Below, one piece after another: positions 18,047 to 27,202 of a stretch of 53,838 nucleotides of DNA. The stretch lies in contig JABFXC010000039.1 in the NCBI GenBank assembly GCA_013361935.1, forward strand, positions 1-53,838. The letters run 5' to 3'. This DNA comes from Gemmatimonadaceae bacterium. Its GTDB lineage: Bacteria; Gemmatimonadota; Gemmatimonadetes; Gemmatimonadales; Gemmatimonadaceae. The number at the start of each line of letters is the position of its first letter. Position 1 is the stretch's first letter. A program made the position numbers and the translations under genes. Below the pieces are notes generated by a model. The model had not been told where the DNA came from, ran no database searches, and saw nothing but the letters and a program-made list of their open reading frames with translations.

Positions 18047-19314
18047 GCGCGACGATGGCGGCGGGCGAGGCGCGCCAGGCGGGCGCAACCGGCACGCGCG
18101 GGCTCCGCGTCGTCTACCTGCGCGACGACGATTATCCGTGGGACGTGCGCGTCGAGAAGATCTGCCGCGCGCTCACCGACGCCGGCCACGAGGTGCACAT
18201 CGCGGCGCGCAATCGCGAGGGCCGCGTGCCGCTCCGCGAGACGCTCGCCGAGGGTGTCGTGCACCGGATGGCGCCGCTCCCGATGGCCCCACGCGTCGTC
18301 GACCGCGCGACGAGCTTTCCGGCGTTCTTCAATCCGCGCTGGATCGCGCACCTCGACGCGGTGGTGCGCGAGGCGAACGCGGACGCGATCATCGTGCGCG
18401 ACCTTCCGCTCGCGCCGACCGCGATCGGCGTCGGCGGGAGGCGGGGCGTGCCGGTGCTGCTCGACATGGCCGAGAACTATCCGGCGATGACGCGCGAGAC
18501 GTGGGACGCCGGGCGGCACCGGCCGCTCGACTTCCTGCTGCGCAACCCGAAGCTCGTCGCCGCGGTGGAGCGCTGGGTGGTGCCGCGCCTCGACGCGGTG
18601 CTCACGGTGGTCGAGGAATCCGCCGCGCGGGTGCGCGCGCTCGGCGCCGGCGGCGATCGAGTGCATGTCGTGTCGAACACGCCGCCGCGCTCGCACGCGC
18701 AGGGGATCCGGCCCGCGCGCTCGGAGGATGGTACGCTCGAGCTGGTGTACCTCGGGCTGCTCGAGATCCCGCGCGGCGTCGGCGATCTGCTCGACGCCGT
18801 CGCGCTGCTGCGCGGACGCGGGGTGAAGGCGCGAGCGACGATCATCGGCGACGGGCGCGACGCGGAGCTGTTTCGCGCGCGGGCGCGCACCCTCGGTCTC
18901 GGCGAGGACGCCGCGCGGTTCACCGGCTACGTGCGACGCGACGAGGCGCTGCACGTCGTCGCCCGGGCGGACGTCGGCGTCGTGCCGCACCATGCGAGCG
19001 CGCTCTGGAACAGCACGATCCCGAACAAGCTCTTCGACTACATGGCCGCCGGCCTGCCGGTGGTGACGTCGAGCGCGATCCCCGCTGCGCGGATCGTTCG
19101 GGAGACGGGGGCGGGCGAAGTGTTCGCCGCGCGCGACGCGACCTCGCTCGTCGCGGCAGTGGAGCGGCTGTCGTCACCGGACGCGCGGGCGACGCGGGGC
19201 GAGGCGGGCCGGAGGGCGGTGCTCGATCGCTACAACTGGGAGCGCGACGGCGCGACGCTGCTCGACGCCGTCGCCGCGACGGTGGCGCGCTCGCGCGCGG
19301 GCGCCGGCCGGTGA
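18043..19314 (+). CDS. Glycosyltransferase, GT4 type
   Basis: A 423-residue GT-B glycosyltransferase. The N-terminal domain starts with LRVVYLRDDDYPWDVRVEK and binds the acceptor. The C-terminal domain has LELVYLGLLEIPRGV, a nucleotide-sugar loop near ATIIGDGRD and the conserved PNKLFDYMAAGLPVV segment of GT4 enzymes. It would add one sugar to the lipid-linked repeat unit. ATG 18043 overlaps the FemAB stop as ATGA. Donor and acceptor cannot be predicted. Confidence 0.88.
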   Translation: MSATMAAGEARQAGATGTRGLRVVYLRDDDYPWDVRVEKICRALTDAGHEVHIAARNREGRVPLRETLAEGVVHRMAPLPMAPRVVDRATSFPAFFNPRWIAHLDAVVREANADAIIVRDLPLAPTAIGVGGRRGVPVLLDMAENYPAMTRETWDAGRHRPLDFLLRNPKLVAAVERWVVPRLDAVLTVVEESAARVRALGAGGDRVHVVSNTPPRSHAQGIRPARSEDGTLELVYLGLLEIPRGVGDLLDAVALLRGRGVKARATIIGDGRDAELFRARARTLGLGEDAARFTGYVRRDEALHVVARADVGVVPHHASALWNSTIPNKLFDYMAAGLPVVTSSAIPAARIVRETGAGEVFAARDATSLVAAVERLSSPDARATRGEAGRRAVLDRYNWERDGATLLDAVAATVARSRAGAGR

Positions 19315-20639
19315 CGACGGACGTACGGCCGATCGGAATGACGACGCCGCGGCCGCTCGCGGCGCACGCCGCCGCACGGCTCGGCGAGCCACGGCCCGAC
19401 GCGCTGATCGGCGTGCTCGCGCTGGCGCTGCTGACGGCGGTGTGGCGGATGCAGGATCTCTTCGCGCCGCTGGGGATCATCCGCCCGACGATCACGACGA
19501 CGCTGCTCGCCGCGCTGCTCTTCGCCCTCGACACTGGGAGCCGCCGCCGGCTCGCGGCGCTGCGCTCCGCGACGTTAGGCATGGCCGTCGTGCTGCTCGT
19601 CATCCTCGCCATCGGCGCGCCGGTGAGCATCTGGCCGGGGGGGAGCATCGCCTTCCTGGCGCGGGACTTCATTCCCTCGATCATGCTCGCGGTGCTCATC
19701 GCCGGCGCGGCGCGCGGCGTGCGCGACATCGAGGTTCTCATCGCGGTGCTGCTCGCGGGCGCGGCGATCTTCTCCGTCTACATCCTGGTCACGGTGCAGG
19801 TCGAGCCGACGGGTCGTCTCGGGCGGCTGCGCTACTACGACGTCAACGACCTCGCGTTGCTGATCGTGAGCAGCATCCCGCTCGCGGTGCTCATGCTCCG
19901 GCGGGGGAGCGGACGGCTGCGCACCACCTTCGCCGTCGCCTGTCTGGGGATCTTCGTCGTCACGCTGGTTCGCAGCGGGTCGCGGGGCGGGTTTCTGGCA
20001 TTCGTGGTGGTGTCGTTCTACCTGCTCGTCCGCTACCGCGCGCTGCCGGCGCGGGTGCGCGCCGGGGCGGTCATCGGCGGGATGCTGCTGCTCCTCGCCA
20101 CGGGCACCGATCGCTACTGGCAGATGATGCAGACGATGCTGCACCCGAAGAGCGACTACAACTGGGCGGGGAACACCTACGACGGGCGGATGGAGATCTG
20201 GAAGCGCGGGCTCGGCTACGTCGGCGAGCATCCGGCGCTCGGCGTCGGGGCGGACGCGTTTCCGGTCGCCGAGGGGGAGCTGTCGACGATGGCACGGCAC
20301 CGCCGAGAGCTGCACCTGAGCACGAAGTGGTCGGTGGCGCACAATGCCTACATCCACATCGCGGCGGAGGGCGGACTGTTCGCGTTCGCGGCGTTCGTCG
20401 GGATGCTCGCGCTGGCGTTCCGGTCGCTGGCGCGGGTGAACCGGGTCGCGCGCGAGCGAGGTGGAGATCCGCGCGTCGCGGCCTGCGCGCAGGCGCTCAC
20501 CGGCGCCTTCCTCGGCTACGCCTTCGCGCAGTTCTTCATCTCGGCGCAGTACTTCACCTTCCTCTACGTGCTCGTCGGGCTGGTCGCGGCGACGGAGAAG
20601 ATCGCGCGGATGGGGAACGAGCGGGTGCCGGCGGCATGA
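19311..20639 (+). CDS. O-antigen ligase/Wzy-type polymerase membrane protein
   Basis: A 442-residue integral membrane protein with about ten hydrophobic helices. It has the Wzy_C/O-antigen-ligase signature: a periplasmic loop between late helices containing RMEIWKRGLGYVGEHPALG, GVGADAF and HNAYIHIAAEGGL, and the earlier RSGSRGGF helix start. It would polymerise repeat units or ligate the chain at the periplasmic face. GTG 19311 overlaps the preceding stop (GTGA). CGTTAGGC at 19573 encodes TLG. No other polymerase candidate occurs in the locus, so I favour the Wzy role over ligase. Confidence 0.85.
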   Translation: MTTDVRPIGMTTPRPLAAHAAARLGEPRPDALIGVLALALLTAVWRMQDLFAPLGIIRPTITTTLLAALLFALDTGSRRRLAALRSATLGMAVVLLVILAIGAPVSIWPGGSIAFLARDFIPSIMLAVLIAGAARGVRDIEVLIAVLLAGAAIFSVYILVTVQVEPTGRLGRLRYYDVNDLALLIVSSIPLAVLMLRRGSGRLRTTFAVACLGIFVVTLVRSGSRGGFLAFVVVSFYLLVRYRALPARVRAGAVIGGMLLLLATGTDRYWQMMQTMLHPKSDYNWAGNTYDGRMEIWKRGLGYVGEHPALGVGADAFPVAEGELSTMARHRRELHLSTKWSVAHNAYIHIAAEGGLFAFAAFVGMLALAFRSLARVNRVARERGGDPRVAACAQALTGAFLGYAFAQFFISAQYFTFLYVLVGLVAATEKIARMGNERVPAA

Positions 20640-21550
20640 CGCGCACAGCCGGAGTACGCTCGCTCGCCAAGCGCGCGGTCGAGCGGACGGTGGTCGGCAC
20701 GGGGCTCACCGCGCTGGCGCGGCGCGCGCGGCGGGGAGAGGTGGTCGTGCTCGGCTATCACAACATCGTGCCCGATGGCGAGCCGATCGCCGGCGACCGC
20801 TCGCTGCACCTTCCGCAGCGAGAGTTCGCGGCGCAGCTGGACATCCTCGGCGAGACGCATGACGTCATCCCGCTAGACGCGGTGCTCGGCCGCGCGGAGC
20901 GGACGGCGCGCCCCGCGGCGGTCGTCACCTTCGACGACGGCTATCGCGGCGCGGTGACGGCCGGGGTGGCGGAGCTGGCGAGGCGGGGAATGCCGGCGAC
21001 GATGTTCGTTCCGCCCGCCTTCGTCGGCGGTGGCGAGTTCTGGTGGGATGCGCTGGCCGTCGAGGGTGACCGCGGCGCATTCCGCGAGCTCGCCCTCACC
21101 GTCTGCCGCGGCGAGGACGCGAAGGTGCGCGCCGAGGCGAAGCGGCGGGGGATCGCCACGCGCGAGGTGCCGGCGCACGCGCGATGCGCCACGGTGGAGG
21201 AGCTGCGGGCGGCGATGCGGCACATCGCGATCGCATCGCATGCGTGGAGCCACCCGAACCTCGCCGAGTTGCCCCCGGACGCGTTAGGCGACGAGCTCAC
21301 GCGGCCGCTCGAATGGATGATCGCCGAGCTCGGGGCTGCGCTTCCGTGGCTCGCCTACCCGTACGGCAGGTGCTCGGCGCACGTGGAGGTCGCGGTGCGC
21401 GAGTGCGGGTACGCGGGCGCGCTGCTGATCGAGGGAGGATGGAGCGCGCGGCCGCCGCGCGATGCGCACGCGATCCCGCGGCTCGATGTCCCCGGCGAGG
21501 TGTCGCGCGACGGGTTCGCGATGCGGATCGCCGGCCTCGTCGCCGGGTGA
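20636..21550 (+). CDS. Polysaccharide deacetylase, second (NodB domain)
   Basis: A 304-residue deacetylase different in type from the one at 16068. The body has GYHNIVPDG, motif 1 VVTFDDGYRGAV (catalytic Asp pair), IASHAWSHPN (H-x3-H) and YPYGRCSAH. A 55-residue insert (roughly 140-190) separates motifs 1 and 2, as in enzymes of capsule and exopolysaccharide loci. ATG 20636 overlaps the ligase stop. Having two deacetylases in one operon suggests at least two deacetylation events or two stages. Confidence 0.88.
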   Translation: MTRTAGVRSLAKRAVERTVVGTGLTALARRARRGEVVVLGYHNIVPDGEPIAGDRSLHLPQREFAAQLDILGETHDVIPLDAVLGRAERTARPAAVVTFDDGYRGAVTAGVAELARRGMPATMFVPPAFVGGGEFWWDALAVEGDRGAFRELALTVCRGEDAKVRAEAKRRGIATREVPAHARCATVEELRAAMRHIAIASHAWSHPNLAELPPDALGDELTRPLEWMIAELGAALPWLAYPYGRCSAHVEVAVRECGYAGALLIEGGWSARPPRDAHAIPRLDVPGEVSRDGFAMRIAGLVAG

Positions 21551-22740
21551 GCGCGCGAACGATCCTCGTCACCGACGGCGAGCAGCGGTCGGCGCTGGCG
21601 CTGGTCCGCTCGCTCGGTCGCGCGGGGCACCGCGTCCACGTCGCGTCGGCGAGCGGCCGCTCGCTCGCCGGCTCGTCGAGGTTCGCGCGCGCCGACCACG
21701 CGATACCCGAGGCGCTGGCGGCTCCCGCGGCGCACGTCGACGCGCTTGCCGCCCTCGCGCGGAGTCTTGGCGCCGAGGTGCTCGTGCCGGTGACCGAGGG
21801 TTCGCTCCTCGCCGTGCTGCCCGCTCGCGCGCAGTTCGATGGCGTGACGATCCCCTTCGTCGACTTCGAGCAGTTCAGCGCGATCTCGGACAAGGCGCGC
21901 GTACTCGCCGAAGCACGGGCGATCGGCATCGCGGTACCCGAGGCGATCAACGTCGCACGCCGGGAGGAGCTGACGGCGGAGGTCGCCCGGCTTCTGCGCT
22001 ACCCGGTGGTGCTGAAGCCGTCGCGGTCGGTGAGCGCGGGAGCGGGGAGCGCAGCGAAACACGACGTCCGGCACGCCGCCGACGCGGCGGAGCTGATGCG
22101 AATCGCCGGAGAGCTGCCGGCGAGCGCGTTCCCCCTGCTCGTGCAGCGGCGCATCGTAGGCCCGGGACAGGGGATCTTCCTGCTGCGCTGGGACGGCCGC
22201 ACCGTCGCGCGCTTCGCCCATCGGCGGCTGCGCGAGAAGCCGCCCGCCGGCGGGGTGAGCGTGTACAGCGAGAGCGTCGCGGCGGACGACGCGCTGGTGG
22301 CGAAGTCGGAGTCGCTGCTCGAGCGATTCGGCTGGCGCGGGGTCGCGATGGTCGAGTACAAGCTCGACGCGGCGACGGGGACGCCGTATCTGATGGAGGT
22401 GAACGGCCGCTTCTGGGGATCGCTGCAGCTCGCCATCGACGCGGGGGTCGACTTTCCGGCGCTGCTCGTGAGGGCGGCGATGAACGAGCAGCCCGCCGCG
22501 GTGACGGGCTACCGCGTCGGAGCGCGAAACCGGTGGTGGTGGGGCGACGTCGACCAGCTGCTGACGCGGCTGCGCCGGTCGCGCCGGCGTCTGTCGCTGC
22601 CGCCGGACATGCCCGGCCGCCTGCGGGCGATCGGCGAGTTCGTCGCGGCGACGCTCGCGCCGGGACGGAACGAGGTGCTGCATCTCGACGATCCGCGTCC
22701 CTTCGTGCACGAGACACTGAACTGGGTCCGCGGCAGGTGA
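21547..22740 (+). CDS. ATP-grasp domain ligase
   Basis: A 397-residue ATP-grasp enzyme: N-terminal Rossmann-like preATP-grasp part (ILVTDGEQRSALALVRSLG), ATP-binding lysine strand YPVVLKPSRSVS, and the metal-binding end MVEYKLDAATGTPYLMEVNG with the Glu/Asn ligands, followed by RFWGSLQLA. The C-terminal 80 residues are Arg/Trp-rich. ATP-grasp enzymes activate a carboxylate as acyl phosphate and join it to an amine or thiol. Members of this carbamoyl-phosphate-synthase-like type are common in capsule loci but their substrates are mostly unknown. GTG 21547 overlaps the upstream stop. Confidence 0.85.
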   Translation: MSARTILVTDGEQRSALALVRSLGRAGHRVHVASASGRSLAGSSRFARADHAIPEALAAPAAHVDALAALARSLGAEVLVPVTEGSLLAVLPARAQFDGVTIPFVDFEQFSAISDKARVLAEARAIGIAVPEAINVARREELTAEVARLLRYPVVLKPSRSVSAGAGSAAKHDVRHAADAAELMRIAGELPASAFPLLVQRRIVGPGQGIFLLRWDGRTVARFAHRRLREKPPAGGVSVYSESVAADDALVAKSESLLERFGWRGVAMVEYKLDAATGTPYLMEVNGRFWGSLQLAIDAGVDFPALLVRAAMNEQPAAVTGYRVGARNRWWWGDVDQLLTRLRRSRRRLSLPPDMPGRLRAIGEFVAATLAPGRNEVLHLDDPRPFVHETLNWVRGR

Positions 22741-23843
22741 GCGCGCTCCGCATCGCGCTGCTCAACGAGACGGGAGGGCCGGGCGGGGCGGAGCACATGC
22801 TGCTCGACCTTGCCGAAGGGCTTCGCGCGCGCGGGCACGAGGTGATCCCGATCGGCCCCGACGACCGCAATCCATGGCTCGGCGAGCAGTTCAGGGCGCG
22901 CGGGTTCGCGCCCGAGACGTATTCGATGCGCGGACTGGCCGACCTGCGCTGCCTGCGCGGGATCGCGACGATGCTCCGCCGGCGCGGCGCGCAGATCGCG
23001 CACAGCCACGAGTTCACGATGGGCGTGTACGGAGCGGGCGCCGCGCGCATCGCGCGGATCCCGCACGTGTTGACGATGCACGGCGGCCGCTACTACGCGG
23101 GGAAGCTCCAGCGGCGGATCGCGCTCGGCATCGCGGCGAGGCTGACGGGCGCGGTGGTCGGAGTGTCGTCGTCGGCGGCGCGGGAGCTCGAGCGGACGCT
23201 TCGTCTGCGCCCAGGGCGGGCGCGCGTCGTGCCTAACGGCGTGCCGGAGCGCCGGGGGGACGGCGAGCGCGTCCGCCGCGAGCTCGGGCTCGGCGCCGGG
23301 GAGCGGCTCGTCGTCGCGGTGGGGAACCTCTACCCGGTGAAAGGGCACATCGTCCTCCTCCGCGCGCTGGCCTCACTGAGCGGCGAGGAGCGCGCGCGCA
23401 CGATCGTGGCGATCGCCGGACGGGGCGAGGAGGAGGCGCGGCTGCTCGCCTTCGCGCGCGAGCGGGGGATCGCCGATCGCGTCCGACTGCTCGGCTATCG
23501 CTCCGACGCCGCGGATGTCGTCACCGCGGCGGACGTGTACGCGATGCCGTCGCTGTCGGAGGGGCTCCCGCTCGCGCTGCTCGAGGCGATGATGGCCGGC
23601 CGCGCGGTGGTGGCGTCGAGCGTCGGCGGAATTCCCGAGGCGGCGCGCGACGGCGAGCACGCGCTGCTCGTGCCTCCCGGCGACGAGGATGCGCTCGCCG
23701 CGGCACTGCGACGATTGCTCGGCGACGCCGGCCTTCGCGAGCGGCTGGGCCGCGCCGCACGCGCGCGGGCGCTCGAGGAGCACGGAATCGCACGCATGCT
23801 CGACGCGTACGAGCAGATCTATTCCGAGCTCGTCACCCGCTGA
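22737..23843 (+). CDS. Glycosyltransferase, GT4 type
   Basis: A 368-residue GT-B enzyme, last of the overlapping chain (GTG 22737 in GTGA). The N-terminal GGPGGAEHMLLDLAEGL motif is typical of GT4 acceptor domains. The C-terminal half has AVGNLYPVKGH, AGRGEE and the E-x7-E motif SLSEGLPLALLEAMMAG. The phrase VVPNGVPE carries GCCTAACG at 23231 with the rare Pro codon CCT. It adds a sugar in repeat-unit assembly; specificity is unknown. Confidence 0.9.
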   Translation: MSALRIALLNETGGPGGAEHMLLDLAEGLRARGHEVIPIGPDDRNPWLGEQFRARGFAPETYSMRGLADLRCLRGIATMLRRRGAQIAHSHEFTMGVYGAGAARIARIPHVLTMHGGRYYAGKLQRRIALGIAARLTGAVVGVSSSAARELERTLRLRPGRARVVPNGVPERRGDGERVRRELGLGAGERLVVAVGNLYPVKGHIVLLRALASLSGEERARTIVAIAGRGEEEARLLAFARERGIADRVRLLGYRSDAADVVTAADVYAMPSLSEGLPLALLEAMMAGRAVVASSVGGIPEAARDGEHALLVPPGDEDALAAALRRLLGDAGLRERLGRAARARALEEHGIARMLDAYEQIYSELVTR

Positions 23844-23852
23844 TCGCGCGGC

Positions 23853-23872
23853 GCGGCCGACATCACGGCCGC
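23853..23872. terminator. Hairpin between convergent genes
   Basis: GCGGCCG (23853-23859), loop ACATCA, CGGCCGC (23866-23872): a perfect 7-bp stem filling most of the 30-bp gap between the convergent GT4 and lipoprotein genes. There is no T-run. It may act on both strands. Confidence 0.45.
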
Positions 23873-23873
23873 A

Positions 23874-25523
23874 TCAGTTGCGTGCGTACGACGTCCAGCC
23901 GCGCCACCACTGCGTGCCGCCGTTGCCGGCGGCGCCGCGGAAGCTCGTCGGGACGATGTAGCTCCCCGCGCGCGCGGCGATGCGGCCGGTGAAGGGGTTC
24001 ATCCCTCCGGTCGCGATCGGCGAGCCTCCGGCAGGACCCCAGTCGAGGTTGCCGGTGGAGGGCTCGTAGCGGACGAAGAGCGACGCGGCGTCGAGCGTGG
24101 ACTCCTCGATCGAGGCGCTGGCGAACTTCTCGCGCTGGCCGAAGAACGAGCCGCCGGGGTCGAAGTTCGCGCCGTTCTGCGTCATGAAGACGTTCGCGAT
24201 CGTCACGCTGTCGCGCTGGCGCATCGTCTCGGTGAAGTCGTCGCGGATTGTGAGCGCGGTCTTCGGCCAGCGCGCGACGACGCCGTTCACGAGCGTCACT
24301 CCGCTTCCGCGGCGGATGAGGATCCCGTTCCCGCCGTAACGGTCGACGTCCCAGCTCCACGGACCCATCGCCACGAAGTTCGCGAAGAGCGGCATCGAGT
24401 AGGGCGCGGCGTCGAAGTTGGCCGGGCAGCCCGTCACCCCCGCCTCGCAGCCGTCGGACTCGAGGAAGTTCCGGTCGTCGCTGCCCGTGCCGTCGTGGCC
24501 GTCGAGCACCGTCGAGGTCACGCCGACGACGTACTGATTGTGCCCGCTGTACCCCTGCGACACGTCGAAGGCATCGTCCTGCGCCTCGTAGACGACGAGG
24601 AAGCGCGCGTTCACCGCCCCGCCGAACCACTTGATCCCGTCGTCGAGGCCGGCGAGGGTCTCGACGTACTCGATCGTCGTGCCGCGGCCGACGGCGTAGA
24701 GGGAGAGGCTGTTCATCTTCAGGCTCCCCTCGATGCGCTGGCCGGCGAACTCGATGCGCACGAAGCGCAGCACGCCGCTGTCGTCGTCGTCGTTGGTGCC
24801 GCCGGCGTAGTCGACGGTGCCGCCCGGAGGGCCCTCGGTCTGGAGGTTCTGGACCTGGAGGTTGATCCGCGCGTTGCCGACGATCGAGACACCGCCCCAG
24901 TCGCCGGGCCGCCGCCGGCCGGGCGCGCGCTGCGAGGTGAAGACGATCGGGTTCGCCGCCGTGCCTTCGGCGCGGATCTTCGCGCCGCGATCGATGAGGA
25001 GCGAGCTGCCGACGACGCTCGTGTCGCCGACGAGCTTCGTGCCCGGACCGATTCGCAGCACCGCGCCGTTGCGGACGCGCACGGGACCGTGGAGGACGTA
25101 GAGGGTGTCGGCGGTGAGCGTACGCGAGCTCGTGATGTCGCCGGAGAGCCGCGCGGTGCCGCGGCCGAATCCGAGCGTCGTCCCCTGTGCTTCGGACGAC
25201 CAGGCACCGGTGCTCCCCGATCGCGTCGCGGCGACGCGATAGCGATAGCTGCTGGAGGGCTCGAGCCCGTCGTCGTCGAAGCTCGTGCCCGAGGTGGTGC
25301 CGACGTCGACGAAGTCGCTCCCGGCGCCGGCGCGCTGCACGGTGTAGCCGGTGGCGCTGCTCGCCCGCGACCAGCTGACCCGGATCGTGTTTGCCGAGGT
25401 TCCCGCCGCGGTGACGCTCGCGGGCACGCCTAACGTGCGCGGCCCCGTCGACGAATCATGACAGGCAGCGAGAGCGGCGGCCAGCGCCGGAAGGATCCAC
25501 GATCGAGCTCGCGTCATCGGCAT
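23874..25523 (-). CDS. Lipoprotein with fibronectin-III and right-handed beta-helix domains
   Basis: About 549 residues from ATG at 25523, chosen because GGGAG lies 7 nt upstream; ATG 25529 and 25517 are alternatives. A lipobox ALAAC follows the hydrophobic signal, so the protein should be lipid-anchored. Residues about 35-125 form an FN3 domain (ASVTAAGTSANTIRVSW, SYRYRVAA). The rest reads as a beta-helix with repeated short strands (VRVRNGAVLRIGPGTKL, DWGGVSIVGNARINL). Such helices often bind or cleave polysaccharides, though no catalytic residues are obvious. It lies downstream of the flippase gene on the same strand, inside the polysaccharide locus. Confidence 0.8.
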   Translation of the reverse strand: MPMTRARSWILPALAAALAACHDSSTGPRTLGVPASVTAAGTSANTIRVSWSRASSATGYTVQRAGAGSDFVDVGTTSGTSFDDDGLEPSSSYRYRVAATRSGSTGAWSSEAQGTTLGFGRGTARLSGDITSSRTLTADTLYVLHGPVRVRNGAVLRIGPGTKLVGDTSVVGSSLLIDRGAKIRAEGTAANPIVFTSQRAPGRRRPGDWGGVSIVGNARINLQVQNLQTEGPPGGTVDYAGGTNDDDDSGVLRFVRIEFAGQRIEGSLKMNSLSLYAVGRGTTIEYVETLAGLDDGIKWFGGAVNARFLVVYEAQDDAFDVSQGYSGHNQYVVGVTSTVLDGHDGTGSDDRNFLESDGCEAGVTGCPANFDAAPYSMPLFANFVAMGPWSWDVDRYGGNGILIRRGSGVTLVNGVVARWPKTALTIRDDFTETMRQRDSVTIANVFMTQNGANFDPGGSFFGQREKFASASIEESTLDAASLFVRYEPSTGNLDWGPAGGSPIATGGMNPFTGRIAARAGSYIVPTSFRGAAGNGGTQWWRGWTSYARN

Positions 25524-25575
25524 GTGCATTCTCCCGCCCACAAGTGCAGAGGCCGTGCCCGCCCCTCGGATGCCC

Positions 25576-27123
25576 CTACCGGCGGAGCTCGCGGAGCAGC
25601 GACCGGAACGCGAGAAGGCGCGCGCGATGGAGGGTCCACATCACCGCGGCGTAGGCGACGATGCCCGCCGACACCTCGACCGCGAAGCGGGCCGCCAGCG
25701 GGAGCGGCGCGGCGAGCAGCCGCGCGGCGACGACCGCGGCGGCCATCACCAGCGTTCCGCTCAGCGCCGGCCAGAGCGCGCGCACGTAGTCGCCCGCGCG
25801 CACCCCGAGGGTGCGCATGGTGCGCAGGTACATCGGCGTCGACACGAGCGGGAAGCCGACGATCCAGGCGAGGGCCACCCCCGCGGTCCCCCCGCTGCGC
25901 GCGCCGACGTAGAACATCACCGGAAGCACGATCGCCGCGATGATGGTGAAGTGCATGTTGCTCTTCGCCTGCCCCGTCGCGACGAGCACCGGCGAGAGGA
26001 GCGTCGCCAGCGAGCGATAGCCCGAATAGACGCCGAGCAGGGCGAGGGGAACGATCGCCGGCCGCCAGCGGTCGCCGAGGGCGAGGAGCACGAAGTGGTC
26101 GGCGGTGAGCGCGAGCCCGATCGAGAGCGGAAGCGCGACGACGGCCAGCCCCTCGCTGATCGAGAGGAAGTAGCGCCGCAGCGCCTCACGGTCATCGCGG
26201 ACCGCGGCCAGCACGCTGGGCATCACGCGCGTGACGAGCTGGCTCACGCGGTCGACGGGGATCGTCGCGATCGTCCAGCCGAAGGTGTAGCCGCCGAGGG
26301 CGACCTTCCCGAGCACGCGCCCGACGACGGCGAAGTCGGCGTTGGTGTACACGTACCACGCGATCTTCGACGCCGACACCTGCCAGCCGAAGGCGACGGC
26401 CGTGCGCAGCGCGCGAAGCCCGCGCGGCAGCGCGATCCGGTGGCGCGCCCAGACGAGCGCCGCGATCGTCGTCACCACCGCGCTGAGCATCTGGCCGTAG
26501 ACGAGCGCGCGATAGCGCCAGCCGGCGATGGCGAGGGCGAGCGTGCCGACGGTGAGCGAGAGCGCGGCAACGCCGTCGATGAGGGCGAGCGTGCGGAAGG
26601 CGAGATCGCGCGAGAGCACCGCGCGCGGCAGCATCTGGAAGGAGGTGACGAAGAAGGCGAGGGCGAGCATCGTCACGATCCAGGCGACCTGCGGCTCTCC
26701 GTAGAAGCGCGCGAGCGGCCGCGCGAGGAGAATGGAGAGCAGCGAGAACACGGCACCGTACACGATGGACAGCCCGCCCAACCGGGCGACCGCGTCGCGG
26801 TCCTCGCCGACGCCGTGGCGCTGCACGATCGCCGCGCCGAGCCCGAGATCGTAGATCGGTGCGACGAAGCCCGCGTACACCATCGCCATCCCGAAGAGGC
26901 CGTAGTCGGCCGGGGTGAGCAGCCGCGCGACGAGGAGCGTCGACGCCCAGCTCAGGATCTGCGTCGCCCACTTCATCCCCGCGGTCCACGCGACGCCGAC
27001 GAGGAGTGACCGGTCGAGGGTGCGCAGCTTCGTCGGCGGCGCGGGCGGGCCGACGACCTGGCTGGTCGACTTCGGGGAAGGATCCGGCGCGGCGACCGCG
27101 CCGGCGGTGGGTTCGAGGCTCAC
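25576..27123 (-). CDS. Wzx/RfbX-type lipid-linked oligosaccharide flippase
   Basis: About 515 residues with 12-14 hydrophobic helices after a 45-residue Pro-rich cytoplasmic N-terminus. The sequence LVARLLTPADYGLFGMAMVYAG early on and QMLPRAVLSRDLAFRTLA later are typical of polysaccharide-specific MOP-superfamily exporters (WzxC group). It would move the undecaprenyl-linked repeat unit to the periplasmic face. I chose GTG 27123; the frame continues upstream, but that part is a shadow of the divergent glycosyltransferase gene. The divergent gap to that gene is only 79 bp. Confidence 0.85.
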   Translation of the reverse strand: MSLEPTAGAVAAPDPSPKSTSQVVGPPAPPTKLRTLDRSLLVGVAWTAGMKWATQILSWASTLLVARLLTPADYGLFGMAMVYAGFVAPIYDLGLGAAIVQRHGVGEDRDAVARLGGLSIVYGAVFSLLSILLARPLARFYGEPQVAWIVTMLALAFFVTSFQMLPRAVLSRDLAFRTLALIDGVAALSLTVGTLALAIAGWRYRALVYGQMLSAVVTTIAALVWARHRIALPRGLRALRTAVAFGWQVSASKIAWYVYTNADFAVVGRVLGKVALGGYTFGWTIATIPVDRVSQLVTRVMPSVLAAVRDDREALRRYFLSISEGLAVVALPLSIGLALTADHFVLLALGDRWRPAIVPLALLGVYSGYRSLATLLSPVLVATGQAKSNMHFTIIAAIVLPVMFYVGARSGGTAGVALAWIVGFPLVSTPMYLRTMRTLGVRAGDYVRALWPALSGTLVMAAAVVAARLLAAPLPLAARFAVEVSAGIVAYAAVMWTLHRARLLAFRSLLRELRR

Positions 27124-27202
27124 GACGGTCGGACATTGCGCGCCTCGTGCCAGCGGGAAGCGGTGCCTGATCGGTGCGCGCTTCTTGCCCTTCCGTCGGG
27201 GC

